DNA of 64,000 nucleotides from Sphingomonas sp. IC-11. Its GTDB lineage: Bacteria > Pseudomonadota > Alphaproteobacteria > Sphingomonadales > Sphingomonadaceae. Where the stretch lies: the NCBI RefSeq assembly GCF_021043365.1, contig NZ_JAJNDU010000001.1, positions 1,388,164 through 1,452,163 of the forward strand, given 5' to 3'. Numbering within the stretch: the stretch's first letter is position 1; the number at the start of each line of letters is the position of its first letter. Below are positions 54,362 through 64,000 of this stretch, piece by piece. Under the pieces are notes generated by a model that saw only the letters and a program-made list of their open reading frames with translations, was not told where the DNA came from and did no database searches. The translations under genes and the position numbers were made by a program.

Positions 54362-56221
54362 TCAGGCGCGCTCAGCGCGGCTCTGCCAAGCGCTTCGTAC
54401 CATTTGCTGGACGCGCGCACGGCTACGCTCGGACAGCGCGCGGAGTCGTTCCCCCGCGGCCGAGATCCCCGATGAACGATCCATCCCCTCGACCTGCATG
54501 ACCCAGAGTTGACGGAACGCGCCGCCGGGACGTCGGAGCAGCTGTTGAGGGGGGCCATCCTCGATGACGCGGCCGTTCGACAGAACCACCACCCGGTCAA
54601 AATTAACGACTGTGGACAGGCGATGTGCCACGGCGATGACTGTGCGGTTCTGGATCAGCGCCTCCAGCCCGTTCTGGACTTCAAGCTCCGACTCGGAGTC
54701 CAGCGCTGACGTCGCCTCGTCGAGCAGCACGATACGCGCGTTCTTCAGAAAGGCGCGGGCGATGCCGATCCGCTGCCGTTGTCCGCCCGACAAGTTGGTG
54801 CCGCGCTCGCCGACAATACTGTCATACCCGTGTGGCAGCCGACGGATGAAGTCGTCGCATCCCGCCGCCTCCGCAGCTCGGAACACCTCATCATCATCCG
54901 CGTCCGGACGGGCGAAACGGATGTTCTCCATCACCGATCGGTGGAACAGCAGCACTTCCTGCGGCACCACTGCGATCGCGTCGCGCAGGCTCTCCTGCGT
55001 CACTGTGTCGACACGTTGACCATCGATCATGACATGACCGGCCTGGGGATCATGAAATCGCTGGGTCAGTTGAAGCAGCGATGACTTTCCCGCGCCGGAG
55101 GGCCCTACAATGCCGATCTTCTGCCCCGCTGGGATTTCCAACGACAGATCATGAAGCACGGGGTGGCGCGGATCATAGCCGAAAGTGACATGGCTGAACT
55201 GTACCCGACCCTCTCCCACCCGCAGCCGCGCAGCACCTGGGGCATCACTCAGCGTCTGAGGCACGCCGATAATGTCGAGCGTCTCCCGCAGATAACTGAA
55301 CTGCTGGCTGACATCGATCAGAGCCATGGCGAGGTCGCGTGAACCATGGAGAATGCGGAAGGTCATCGTGCTGATGATCACCACGTCCCCGGTGGTGATG
55401 GCGCCGTTTGACCAACGCCCGATTGCCCAGATCAGCGTACCGCCGACGAAGATGGCGAGCGAGAGATCGTGGAGGCCGCGCATCCGCTCGACGAAGAACC
55501 AACCACGGCGCTGGGCCACGGCCTCATCGTCAAGAAATCCCCGCAGCCGCGACAGTTCTCTTTCACCGGCGGCAAAGGCCTTCACTACCCAGATGTTGCC
55601 GATCAAATCGACCAGTTCGCCACCGACCGTACCGGCATGCTCAGCAAAGGCCTTGTGGTGCACATGCCCGCGCAGGCCAAGCAGGACGAGTCCGGCCGTT
55701 ACGACAATGAATATCGCCCCAAGAACCAAGGCCATGGTTCCGTCGATCGTCACGAAGATGATCATGGCGCCGGCGAACGCGATGAGCGGCGGTGTCACTT
55801 CTTGAAGGAGCCGGTGGATGATTGCGCCAAAGATCCCCGCTAGGCCCGAAATCCGGTGCCCAAGCGAACCGGCTCGCTGGTTCTGGAAAAAGGGCATTTG
55901 GTGGCCCGTCAGATAGTCCACCATGTCGAGCCGAATGCCGACGCCCGATACCACGGTAGCATGGCCGAGAGTCAGCGCGGCCATCCGCTGGAGCAGACTT
56001 TCAAGAACTACCAAGCTCAGGAATAATGCCAGGGCCGTGTAAACGAGCGATCGGACGCGATCGGCACTGGTCATCGCATCGATCAACAGCTTCATGGCAT
56101 ATTGGACGCCAATCGAGCTTACCGACGCACCCGCAACCAGTACGCCCAGCAGCAGAAAGATCCATGGACGCGCGGCCACGTAATGCAGCAGAAAGCGCGT
56201 TGGGCTGATCAGGAAGGGCAT
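54362..56221 (-). CDS. ABC exporter, fused permease-ATPase (half-transporter)
   Basis: 619 residues. A six-helix membrane domain (about 1-310) is followed by an ATPase domain with Walker A GPSGAGKSSLL, signature LSGGQRQRIGIARAF, Walker B IVLLDEATSALD and the His loop AHRLSTV. It works as a homodimer. It resembles MsbA/multidrug exporters; the substrate is not evident from sequence. It is a single gene, 181 bases away from the ohr-ohrR pair and 187 bases beyond the rplI terminator. Confidence 0.88.
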   Translation of the reverse strand: MPFLISPTRFLLHYVAARPWIFLLLGVLVAGASVSSIGVQYAMKLLIDAMTSADRVRSLVYTALALFLSLVVLESLLQRMAALTLGHATVVSGVGIRLDMVDYLTGHQMPFFQNQRAGSLGHRISGLAGIFGAIIHRLLQEVTPPLIAFAGAMIIFVTIDGTMALVLGAIFIVVTAGLVLLGLRGHVHHKAFAEHAGTVGGELVDLIGNIWVVKAFAAGERELSRLRGFLDDEAVAQRRGWFFVERMRGLHDLSLAIFVGGTLIWAIGRWSNGAITTGDVVIISTMTFRILHGSRDLAMALIDVSQQFSYLRETLDIIGVPQTLSDAPGAARLRVGEGRVQFSHVTFGYDPRHPVLHDLSLEIPAGQKIGIVGPSGAGKSSLLQLTQRFHDPQAGHVMIDGQRVDTVTQESLRDAIAVVPQEVLLFHRSVMENIRFARPDADDDEVFRAAEAAGCDDFIRRLPHGYDSIVGERGTNLSGGQRQRIGIARAFLKNARIVLLDEATSALDSESELEVQNGLEALIQNRTVIAVAHRLSTVVNFDRVVVLSNGRVIEDGPPQQLLRRPGGAFRQLWVMQVEGMDRSSGISAAGERLRALSERSRARVQQMVRSAWQSRAERA

Positions 56222-56401
56222 TCTTGCTTACAGTGCAGTTTGAGCCATGATCCAGCGCCGTCGACGGTTCACGGCTGACCATCCGGGAGCGCATTCAGCC
56301 GAGCTCACGATGACTTCAGGCTGTGGAACGCCGCGCTTATAGAATAACGGCGGGGAGCAATCGATCCGACACATTGCGGCGGCAATTGCGTCAGCGATCG
56401 C

Positions 56402-56881
56402 TCAGGCGCCACCCTCCAGGCGTTCTCTTCCGTCATGCTGTGCCAAGATCGCGACGAGCGCTGTCACACGCTCCCGCAATTCTTCCAAGCCTTGCGTATC
56501 ATATCCACGTGACATGGTGCCAGGCACATGAAGAGCCGCTTCTCGAAGCGCCCGCCCCTTGTCCGTCAGCGTGATCAGAACGCGGCGCTCGTCCGCCGAG
56601 TCGCGGCGGCGATCAAGCAATCCGTTGCTCTCCATCCGCTTGAGCAGCGGGGTCAGCGTTCCACTATCAAGGAAAAGGCGCGTACCCAGTGCGCCGACCG
56701 TCTGCGGCTCCTCTTCCCACAATACCAGCAGGACAAGGTATTGCGGGTAGGTGATACCAAGACTGCGCAACACGGGCGTGTACAGTCTGTTGATCAGATT
56801 GGTGGCAGCATAAAGCGGGAAACATACCTGCCGGTCCAGCCGGAGTGGATCATCCGTATGTGCCGCCACCTGATCCTTCAT
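56402..56881 (-). CDS. ohrR: OhrR-like MarR family peroxide-sensing repressor
   Basis: 159 residues from the ATG at 56881, which shares ATGA with the ohr stop. The sensing Cys20 (RLDRQVCFPLYAATN) is at the position that reacts with organic hydroperoxides. The winged helix-turn-helix includes PQYLVLLVLWEEEPQTVGAL and SGTLTPLLKRMESNGLL, and the wing is RRDSADERRVLITLT. It probably represses ohr and itself. Confidence 0.92.
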   Translation of the reverse strand: MKDQVAAHTDDPLRLDRQVCFPLYAATNLINRLYTPVLRSLGITYPQYLVLLVLWEEEPQTVGALGTRLFLDSGTLTPLLKRMESNGLLDRRRDSADERRVLITLTDKGRALREAALHVPGTMSRGYDTQGLEELRERVTALVAILAQHDGRERLEGGA

Positions 56882-57303
56882 CGAGTAGACACGTTCAACG
56901 TGACGTCCACGTTGCCCTTCACTGCGTTCGAATATGGGCACACCGCGTGCGCAGCCTTGACGATCTCTTCTGCCTTGGCCTGATCCACGCCAGCGATCGT
57001 GACGTCCAGCGTCACAGCCAGGTTGAAACCGCCCCCAGCACCAGGCAGCAAGCCGACCTCGCCGATCACCTCGATATCGCCATCGCGAACCTTGTCTGCC
57101 TGCGCGCGGGTCACGTGAATGACAGCGTTTTCAAAGCAAGCGGCATAGCCCGCGGCGAATAGCTGTTCCGGATTGGTTGCGCCACCCTTGCCGCCCAACT
57201 CTTTAGGCATGGCCAGAGAAAGATCGAGAATACCGTCGTCACTGCGCACCGTGCCGCTGCGGCCCCCCACTGCGGTCACCTTGGTGGAATAGAGCGTACC
57301 CAT
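56878..57303 (-). CDS. ohr: organic hydroperoxide resistance protein Ohr
   Basis: Thiol peroxidase of the OsmC/Ohr fold that reduces organic and lipid hydroperoxides. From ATG at 57303 (CGGAG site seven bases upstream) it has 141 residues. The reactive Cys56 (GYAACFENAV) and resolving Cys122 (HAVCPYSNA) are both present. It is cotranscribed with ohrR through an ATGA overlap. Confidence 0.96.
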   Translation of the reverse strand: MGTLYSTKVTAVGGRSGTVRSDDGILDLSLAMPKELGGKGGATNPEQLFAAGYAACFENAVIHVTRAQADKVRDGDIEVIGEVGLLPGAGGGFNLAVTLDVTIAGVDQAKAEEIVKAAHAVCPYSNAVKGNVDVTLNVSTR

Positions 57304-57338
57304 CTTCAATCTCCGATTTCTGCAAAACCAGAGTTAGA

Positions 57339-57348
57339 TTGCGCGCAA
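57339..57348. promoter_or_regulatory. palindromic element upstream of ohr (OhrR operator candidate)
   Basis: TTGCGCGCAA is a perfect 10-bp palindrome 36 bases upstream of the ohr ATG, within an otherwise AT-richer promoter stretch. OhrR operators in proteobacteria contain similar AT-flanked palindromic cores. Binding is inferred from position only. Confidence 0.4.
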
Positions 57349-57419
57349 CACTATTGCAAGACACGGGAGGGAAGTAAGATGCTGAGCCTACTGACTGCCT
57401 GCGAGGACCGATTGCGGCC

Positions 57420-57497
57420 TCAAGGCACTGCGACGCAGGCGCCCACAACCGCGGCAAGGGGTATGAGCGCGAGGACGAGAGGCACAATCTGCTTCAT
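57420..57497 (-). CDS. tiny lipoprotein-like peptide, 25 aa
   Basis: Starts MKQIVPLVLALIPLAAVVG and ends ACVAVP before TGA. It has a basic start, a hydrophobic core and a VGAC lipobox-like end, so the mature product would be only about five residues, reminiscent of entericidin-like peptides. An AGGA ribosome site sits eight bases before the ATG. It could be a genuine micro-protein or a leftover signal peptide; it is unrecognised. Confidence 0.35.
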   Translation of the reverse strand: MKQIVPLVLALIPLAAVVGACVAVP

Positions 57498-57750
57498 GAT
57501 TGAAATCCTGGAGACATATTCGAGCAAAGAATGCTGAGCGCCGACGAAAGTTTCCGACCGAGCAGCGCCGCGACTTTCGAGGGTATCGATCAACGCCAAG
57601 CGCCCCACCACAACCATGCGTTCGGAAATCGACCAAAACGCGCCGCGGCTGCGACGCCGCGATGTCCCAACACTGCGGACCTCTCACAGGGCCGGCGGCT
57701 TATTCGAACCAGTGCGGCAGCGGATCTGCACAGGCGACGTGGAGCATTCG

Positions 57751-59541
57751 TTATTTCCGGCCGAACAGCTTTTCGATTTGCTCCAGCGGCATTTTCACCC
57801 AGGTGGGCCGCCCGTGATTGCATTGACCGGAGTGCGGCGTCACTTCCATCTCCCGGAGCAAAGCATTCATCTCGGTGACCGACAGAACACGCCCTGCCCT
57901 GACTGAACCGTGACAGGCCATGGTTCCTGCCACCGCGTCCAGACGCTCACGCAGAGACAAGGTTTCGTCGTAGGCGGTCAGCTCATCGGCAAGATCGCGA
58001 ACCAGTCCGCTCGGATCACCGCTGCCGAGCAATGCAGGTGTGGCGCGAACCAGCATGGCGCGAGGGCCAAATCGCTCCAGCTCGAGCCCGAGCTCCGCCA
58101 ATTCCTCGATCCTGGTTTCCAGCCGATCGCAATTCGGCTCGTCCAGTTCCACGACCTCGGGGATCAGCAATGCCTGCGCCGCCACCTTGCCGCCTGCCAG
58201 CGCTGCCCGCATGCGTTCCAGCACCAACCGCTCATGTGCGGCGTGCTGATCGACGATGACGAGACCGTCTTCCGCTTCAGCGACAATGTAGGTCTTGGCG
58301 ACCTGCCCCCGAGCCACGCCAAGCGGATGAACACGCGATTCCGGCGGGGACGCGACAGCTGCCTCTCCCCGTGCTTGCGGCGGTGGCGCAAAGAAGGTCG
58401 GCCGCTGGTCGCGCAGCAGGCTGGCGCGGGAGATGTAGTCAACTGCCTGCGCCCCCCTCGCGATCTGATCTTGCACCAACGGCGCGACTTCGCTGTAGGC
58501 TGGCGCGTCCGGACGGAACGCCGCCAGGACCTCATCAGGCGCACGGTGCGCCACCCGGTGGCCCGCCTCATCCAGGGCGCGCCGTAAGCCAGAAACGATC
58601 AGCCCGCGCACCATGGCCGGGTCACGAAAACGCACCTCTGTTTTCGCGGGATGGACGTTCACATCAACCTGATCCGAGGGCAGATCAATGAACAGCGCCA
58701 CAACCGCATGTCGATCGCGCGGCATCATCTCGGCATAGGCGCCACGGATGGCGCCGATTAGCAATCGATCCTTGACCGGTCGGCCGTTCACGAAAAGATA
58801 TTGGTGGTCCGCAACGCCGCGGTGAAAGGTCGGCAATCCAGCCACCCCGCCGAGCACCACGGCCTCCCGCGTCATGTCGATCGCGACGCTATTCTCTTTC
58901 AGCGCTCGGTCGGTCAGCGCCGCCACGCGTCCCGGCCGGTCCTCGGGCTGAAGCGCCGCCAGCACTCGGCGACCATCATGCTCCACGGTAAAGATCACGT
59001 CCGGGCGCGACATCGCCAGCCGTCGCACCACGTCGAGGCACGCCGCATATTCGCTGCGTCCAGATCGCAGGAATTTGCGTCGCGCAGGAACCCGTTCGAA
59101 CAAGCCTTCGACAACCACGCGCGTCCCGGGCGGCAAGGCAGCAGGCCCCTCTGAAACAAGGGCACCATTGTCGACGACACGGCACCAGCCGTCCGCGCCT
59201 CTTACCCGGCTCTCCAGCGTCAGCCTGGCGACGCTGGCGATGGAGGGAAGCGCTTCACCGCGAAATCCCATGGTGGCAACGCGATCGATGTCATCGCTGG
59301 GCAGCTTCGACGTGGCATGGCGCTCCAGGGCGAGCGCCATGTCCTGCGGGGTCATTCCACAGCCGTCATCCGCGACTTCCACGCGGCCGATTCCGCCGTC
59401 CGAAAGGCGCACGGCGACACGCGTCGCACCGGCGTCGATGGCGTTCTCAACCAGTTCCTTCAACGCGCTGGCTGGTCTTTCCACCACTTCACCGGCAGCG
59501 ATACGATTGATGAGATGTTCGGGCAGGCGGCGTATTGACAC
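57751..59541 (-). CDS. mutL: DNA mismatch repair protein MutL
   Basis: GHKL ATPase linking MutS to strand removal, with an intrinsic endonuclease in this lineage. From GTG at 59541 (AGGGG ribosome site) it has 596 residues. The N-terminal ATPase motifs are LINRIAAGEVVERPASALKE, LVENAIDAGAT and DDGCGMT. The C-terminal endonuclease motif is VDQHAAHERLVLERM (DQHAx2Ex4E). The much longer frame upstream of 59541 is only antisense to mreB. It diverges from mreB across 141 bases. Confidence 0.96.
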   Translation of the reverse strand: MSIRRLPEHLINRIAAGEVVERPASALKELVENAIDAGATRVAVRLSDGGIGRVEVADDGCGMTPQDMALALERHATSKLPSDDIDRVATMGFRGEALPSIASVARLTLESRVRGADGWCRVVDNGALVSEGPAALPPGTRVVVEGLFERVPARRKFLRSGRSEYAACLDVVRRLAMSRPDVIFTVEHDGRRVLAALQPEDRPGRVAALTDRALKENSVAIDMTREAVVLGGVAGLPTFHRGVADHQYLFVNGRPVKDRLLIGAIRGAYAEMMPRDRHAVVALFIDLPSDQVDVNVHPAKTEVRFRDPAMVRGLIVSGLRRALDEAGHRVAHRAPDEVLAAFRPDAPAYSEVAPLVQDQIARGAQAVDYISRASLLRDQRPTFFAPPPQARGEAAVASPPESRVHPLGVARGQVAKTYIVAEAEDGLVIVDQHAAHERLVLERMRAALAGGKVAAQALLIPEVVELDEPNCDRLETRIEELAELGLELERFGPRAMLVRATPALLGSGDPSGLVRDLADELTAYDETLSLRERLDAVAGTMACHGSVRAGRVLSVTEMNALLREMEVTPHSGQCNHGRPTWVKMPLEQIEKLFGRK

Positions 59542-59676
59542 AGCCACGCCCCTAGCCCAATCGACGCCCTCCCGCGACCCCGAGATAACAGCAATCAGCG
59601 CCCAAGAAGCGGCTTGCGGCCGTGGCCGCGGGATGAATGGTGCAAGTCGCGTTTGCGACTCGGGGACGGAATCTAG

Positions 59677-60723
<1,047 letters not shown>

Positions 60724-60742
60724 TCGAAGAAGGGCTTAGCGC

Positions 60743-61654
60743 ATGGTGGCGTCGCGGGACCGACGCCCGGGATTCTCGCGGCGGGCGCAATATTCGCTCT
60801 TCTTGAGCTACATCCTGGCAGTCGCGGGGGCGCTGATCGGGGCGGTTCTGCTTGTTCTGTCGCAGTTCAATCCGCCCGCCTTTGCTGCGCTGCGCTCTAC
60901 TGCCACGGAACTCACCGCGCCGGTCTCCTCCGGGCTGTCCGGCGTGATCCGCAGCGTCGCCGCCGTTCCGCAAACGATCTCAACATACTTCCGCGTTCAC
61001 GGCGAGAATGAAGCTCTGCGGGCGGAGGTCGCCCGCACGCGCGATGCCCTGATGCAAGCGCGCATCATCGTACGGGATAATCGGCGCCTGCGCGCTCTGC
61101 TGCGGTTGCGAGACGTAACGCCGAACCCGATCGTAACTGCCCGCATCGTGAGTTCGAGCGCCACGAGCACCCGGCGCTTCGGCATCCTCAACGCGGGGCG
61201 CTGGCAGGGCGTGCGTCCCGGTATGCCGGTACGCGGTCCAGATGGGTTGATCGGGCGGGTCGTCGAAACCGGTCCCAACACGGCACGCGTGCTGCTCACC
61301 ACTGATCCCGAAAGCGTGGTGCCGGTTCGCCGCATCGGGGACGGGCTTCCGGCGCTCGCGGCGGGGCGCGGTGACGGGCTGATGGACATTCGCTCCGTGG
61401 GAACCACCAATGCCCGCCTGCAACCAGGTGACCGCTTCGTCACTTCCGGGACAGGTGGACTTTATACGCCCGGAGTTCTCGTCGGGCGTGTCCTGAAGCC
61501 GGGTTCCGACAGTGCTTTGGCCCTGCCGTTCGCCCACCCTGACACCTTCGATTTCGTCATCGTCAGCGCACCTTTTCTTCCGCCGCCTCCGCCATCACCC
61601 GTTCCGCCGCCGGTGCCCGGCACCACGCCGCCTGCTGCAGGCGCAAAGCGGTGA
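60743..61654 (+). CDS. mreC: rod-shape determining protein MreC
   Basis: Bitopic scaffold of the elongasome, 303 residues. One membrane helix (LFLSYILAVAGALIGAVLLVLS, about residues 17-38), a coiled coil (about 88-115, ENEALRAEVARTRDALMQAR) and the MreC beta domain (from TARIVSSSATSTRRFGIL). The C-terminus is proline-rich (PPPPPSPVPPPVPGTTPP), common in sphingomonad MreC. It overlaps mreD by 4 bases (GTGA). Confidence 0.95.
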   Translation: MVASRDRRPGFSRRAQYSLFLSYILAVAGALIGAVLLVLSQFNPPAFAALRSTATELTAPVSSGLSGVIRSVAAVPQTISTYFRVHGENEALRAEVARTRDALMQARIIVRDNRRLRALLRLRDVTPNPIVTARIVSSSATSTRRFGILNAGRWQGVRPGMPVRGPDGLIGRVVETGPNTARVLLTTDPESVVPVRRIGDGLPALAAGRGDGLMDIRSVGTTNARLQPGDRFVTSGTGGLYTPGVLVGRVLKPGSDSALALPFAHPDTFDFVIVSAPFLPPPPPSPVPPPVPGTTPPAAGAKR

Positions 61655-62160
61655 CGCCGAGCTCCAAACCCTTCGGGCCGGCCCTACCGCATACGCGGGC
61701 CCGCGCACTGCCGTGGATCACCGTCATGGGAGGGTCACTGGTCACCATCTTTCCCGTCGCGGCGACGTTGCCGCTGCTTCCGCCGTTTGGCCTCCTGATG
61801 CTGCTGGCGTGGCGCTTGCTGGCTCCGCTGGCGTTGCGTCGCTGGGCGCCTGCGTTACTTGGCCTGTTCGACGATTGTCTGAGCGGCCAGCCGTTGGGAA
61901 GCGCCACGCTCCTGTGGACCCTGTCCTTCTTCATGATCGATCTCTTTGATCAGCGCACCATCTTCCGTGCCTTCGCGCAGGACTGGCTTATCGCCTCGGC
62001 CGCAATCGCAATTTGCCTGGTCGGCGGGCGATTGTTTGCAACGCCTCTCGGCGGGCACGTGGATTCCGTGCTAGTCGCGCAGATCGCAGTGTCCATTCTC
62101 CTCTTCCCCTTCGCCGCGCGGATTGTCGCGTGGGTTGATCGCCGGCGCGTCGTTGAATGA
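61651..62160 (+). CDS. mreD: rod-shape determining protein MreD
   Basis: Inner-membrane elongasome component, 169 residues and five predicted helices. The GTG start overlaps the mreC stop, and the stop overlaps the mrdA start (ATGA). Sequence conservation in this family is low; assignment rests on size, hydrophobicity pattern and its fixed place between mreC and mrdA. Confidence 0.9.
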   Translation: MTPSSKPFGPALPHTRARALPWITVMGGSLVTIFPVAATLPLLPPFGLLMLLAWRLLAPLALRRWAPALLGLFDDCLSGQPLGSATLLWTLSFFMIDLFDQRTIFRAFAQDWLIASAAIAICLVGGRLFATPLGGHVDSVLVAQIAVSILLFPFAARIVAWVDRRRVVE

Positions 62161-64000
62161 ACCGTTCAACCCGGATCGCTACGGAAGCACAGCAAGGCTA
62201 CACCTTCTCCCGTCGTGCCTGGCTGCTCGGCGCCGCACAGGTCGGCGTCGGCACCTTGCTCGCCGGCCGCATGGGTTGGCTCGCGATTGCGGAGAACGAA
62301 CGCTACAATCTCCTGAGTGAGAGTAACCGGGTAAACATGACGCTGATCCCGCCACGGCGGGGCTGGCTCGTGGATCGTCATGGGCATCCAATTGCGGACA
62401 ATCGCACCGATTTTCGCGTCGATCTGATTCCCGATCGCATCGTTGATGAAGAGCGGACTCTGGCCGCATTGCGCGACCTCCTCGCTCTTACGGACGAGGA
62501 CATGCTGCGGATCAGGACGGACCTGAAGCGGGCCGCTGGATTTCAACCGGTGAAGGTGGCGGAGAATGTCGGCTGGGAGCGGTTCGCGGCCGTTCAGGTG
62601 CGTCAGCCCGAGCTCCCGGGCGTCGCGCCGACCCGCGGCTTTGCACGAAACTATCCCGCTGGCGCGGCGGTAGCCCACCTGACCGGCTATGTCGGCAGCG
62701 CGTCGGCGGAACAGTACAAGCAAACCCGCGATCCGCTGCTCGTCACTCCGGGCTTCAAACTCGGCAAGGATGGTCTTGAAAAGACACTGGAAACCGATCT
62801 GCGCGGAAAGCCAGGTGCGAAGCGTATCGAGGTGACGGCCCGCGGCAAGCTGGTCGCCGAACTGGCGACTCGCCCCGACACCCCGGGCAAGACCCAGCGG
62901 CTGACAATTGACGCCGGGCTGCAGGAATATGCCGCCCGCCGGCTCGGCACCAACTCCGGCTCGGCCGTGGTGTTCGACTGTCTCACGGGCGAGATGCTGT
63001 GCATGGTCTCCATGCCAGCCTATGATCCGAACAGCTTTTCCGACGGTATCAGCCACCTAGAGTGGAAGATGCTTTCGGCCGACGATCACGTTCCTTTGAT
63101 GAACAAGGTGACCCAAGGGCTCTACCCGCCCGGCTCGACCGTGAAGCCGATGAACGGCCTTGCGCTGCTTGAGGCGGGCGTAGACCCGAACGAGCGGGTG
63201 TTCTGCGGTGGCGCGCTCCGTGTCGGCAGCGGGCTGTTCCATTGTCACAAGCGCCGCGGCCACGGTGCCACCGACCTGCGCGGCGCCATCGCCCAGAGCT
63301 GCGACATCTACTTCTACGAGATGGTCCGCCGCCTCGGCTATGATCGCGTGGCCCCAGTCGCTCGCGCAGTCGGGCTGGGAGAAAAATACGACCTGCCCTT
63401 CGCCACTCAGCGCTACGGCACTGTACCCGATAGCGCGTGGAAAGAGCGCAAGTACAAGACGAAGTGGACCGTGGCGGATTCGTTGAATGCCTCCATCGGC
63501 CAAGGCTACGTGCTGGCCAATCCGATGCAGTTAGCCGTGATGGCGATGCGGATTGGCTCCGGCCGTATGCTTCAGCCCAGCCTGTTGATGGACCAGGTCC
63601 GCCGCGACGCCCCCGCCCTTCCGTTCAGCGCGGAAAACCTGCGCATCGTTCGAGAAGGCATGTGGCAAGTGGTGAATGGCGGCGGCACCGGCGGCGCTTC
63701 GCGCCTGTACATCCCCGGCATTGATCTGGCGGCAAAGACCGGCACGGCCCAGGTGCGGCGTATCACCATGGCAGAACGACGCTCGGGTGTGCTCAGCAAC
63801 GCGCAACTGCCGTTCAAGCTGCGCGACCATGCCCTGTTCATCTGCTTCGCGCCCGCGGACAATCCGCGCTACGCTGCCGGTATCGTGTTGGAACACAATG
63901 GCCATACCGTGCGCAACTTGGACACGCCGATGATCGGCCGTGACATCATGACGTACCTGTTCGACAAGGAAAAGGCGCTCAAGGCCCTGGCGGAAGTGGA
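62157..64000 (+). CDS. mrdA: penicillin-binding protein 2 (peptidoglycan D,D-transpeptidase), 3' end cut
   Basis: Class B PBP of the elongation machinery that cross-links lateral peptidoglycan. The visible 614 residues start MNRSTRIATEAQQGYTFSRR, with one membrane helix (about 22-42) and the pedestal motif IPPRRGWLVDRHG. The catalytic SxxK is Ser327-T-V-Lys330 (YPPGSTVKPM), the SxN-equivalent is SCDIYFYEM, and KTG is in AAKTGTAQVR. Only the last few residues are missing. rodA is expected next. Confidence 0.96.
   Translation, partial: MNRSTRIATEAQQGYTFSRRAWLLGAAQVGVGTLLAGRMGWLAIAENERYNLLSESNRVNMTLIPPRRGWLVDRHGHPIADNRTDFRVDLIPDRIVDEERTLAALRDLLALTDEDMLRIRTDLKRAAGFQPVKVAENVGWERFAAVQVRQPELPGVAPTRGFARNYPAGAAVAHLTGYVGSASAEQYKQTRDPLLVTPGFKLGKDGLEKTLETDLRGKPGAKRIEVTARGKLVAELATRPDTPGKTQRLTIDAGLQEYAARRLGTNSGSAVVFDCLTGEMLCMVSMPAYDPNSFSDGISHLEWKMLSADDHVPLMNKVTQGLYPPGSTVKPMNGLALLEAGVDPNERVFCGGALRVGSGLFHCHKRRGHGATDLRGAIAQSCDIYFYEMVRRLGYDRVAPVARAVGLGEKYDLPFATQRYGTVPDSAWKERKYKTKWTVADSLNASIGQGYVLANPMQLAVMAMRIGSGRMLQPSLLMDQVRRDAPALPFSAENLRIVREGMWQVVNGGGTGGASRLYIPGIDLAAKTGTAQVRRITMAERRSGVLSNAQLPFKLRDHALFICFAPADNPRYAAGIVLEHNGHTVRNLDTPMIGRDIMTYLFDKEKALKALAEV

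Overview
The window is a GC-rich, gene-dense stretch of alphaproteobacterial chromosome, and every marker points to Sphingomonadales. The rpsB-tsf-pyrH-frr-uppS-cdsA-dxr-rseP-bamA-skp-fabZ cluster carries no lpxD, lpxA or lpxB, which fits a group that uses glycosphingolipids in place of lipid A. A DivL-type atypical kinase sits beside tsaE-amgK-murU-addB-addA-trxA, and several small proteins look sphingomonad-like. Genus cannot be fixed from sequence reading alone. No phage, IS element, CRISPR array or rRNA operon is visible. This is core chromosome with a few small local oddities.

Layout. 1-8510 (minus strand): a packed run of mltB, an RlpA/SPOR-like protein, a D,D-carboxypeptidase, tmk, holB, metG, tatD, a PhnP-like hydrolase, a tiny membrane protein and mazG (cut by the window edge). 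A tRNA-Ser(TGA) lies at 8605-8694. 8984-20934 (minus): the translation/envelope cluster from rpsB down to fabZ, rpmE and a PilZ protein. 21261-23033: a small plus-strand membrane protein convergent with pssA, preceded by psd. 23149-29242 (plus): icd, an OpgC-like acyltransferase, a CPA2 antiporter, a GT4 glycosyltransferase and a lipoprotein, ending in a strong terminator. 29397-33017 (minus): secA, a small secreted protein and a TonB-C protein, then argJ on the plus strand. 34502-46077 (minus): divL, tsaE, amgK, a truncated murU copy, murU, addB, addA, trxA. 46141-52203 (minus): mltG and the fatty-acid genes fabD, fabG, acpP, fabF, preceded by a GT-C membrane protein. 52399-54116 (plus): a broken RcnB-like gene, then rpsF-rpsR-rplI. 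54362-57497 (minus): an ABC exporter, the ohr-ohrR peroxide pair and a tiny peptide. 57751-64000: mutL (minus), divergent from mreB-mreC-mreD-mrdA (plus, cut by the edge).

Functionally the window concentrates on building and turning over the envelope. Precursors and lipids come from uppS, cdsA, pssA, psd and the fab genes. Peptidoglycan synthesis and shape come from PBP2 and MreBCD. Peptidoglycan trimming comes from MltB, MltG and DacA, and wall-sugar recycling from AmgK-MurU. Outer-membrane insertion uses BamA and Skp, with SecA for export. Added to this are DNA repair (AddAB, MutL, HolB) and translation genes.

Most notable items: a 293-bp tandem duplication that creates a truncated murU copy while regenerating the ATGA coupling junction; two GAAC-N7-GAAC (alphaproteobacterial LexA-type) boxes between rpsB and a 78-aa membrane protein; a DivL homologue with Tyr566 at the phospho-acceptor position; an OpgC-like gene with no ATG/GTG/TTG start whose only plausible start sits behind a perfect hairpin; and a frameshifted RcnB-like gene.
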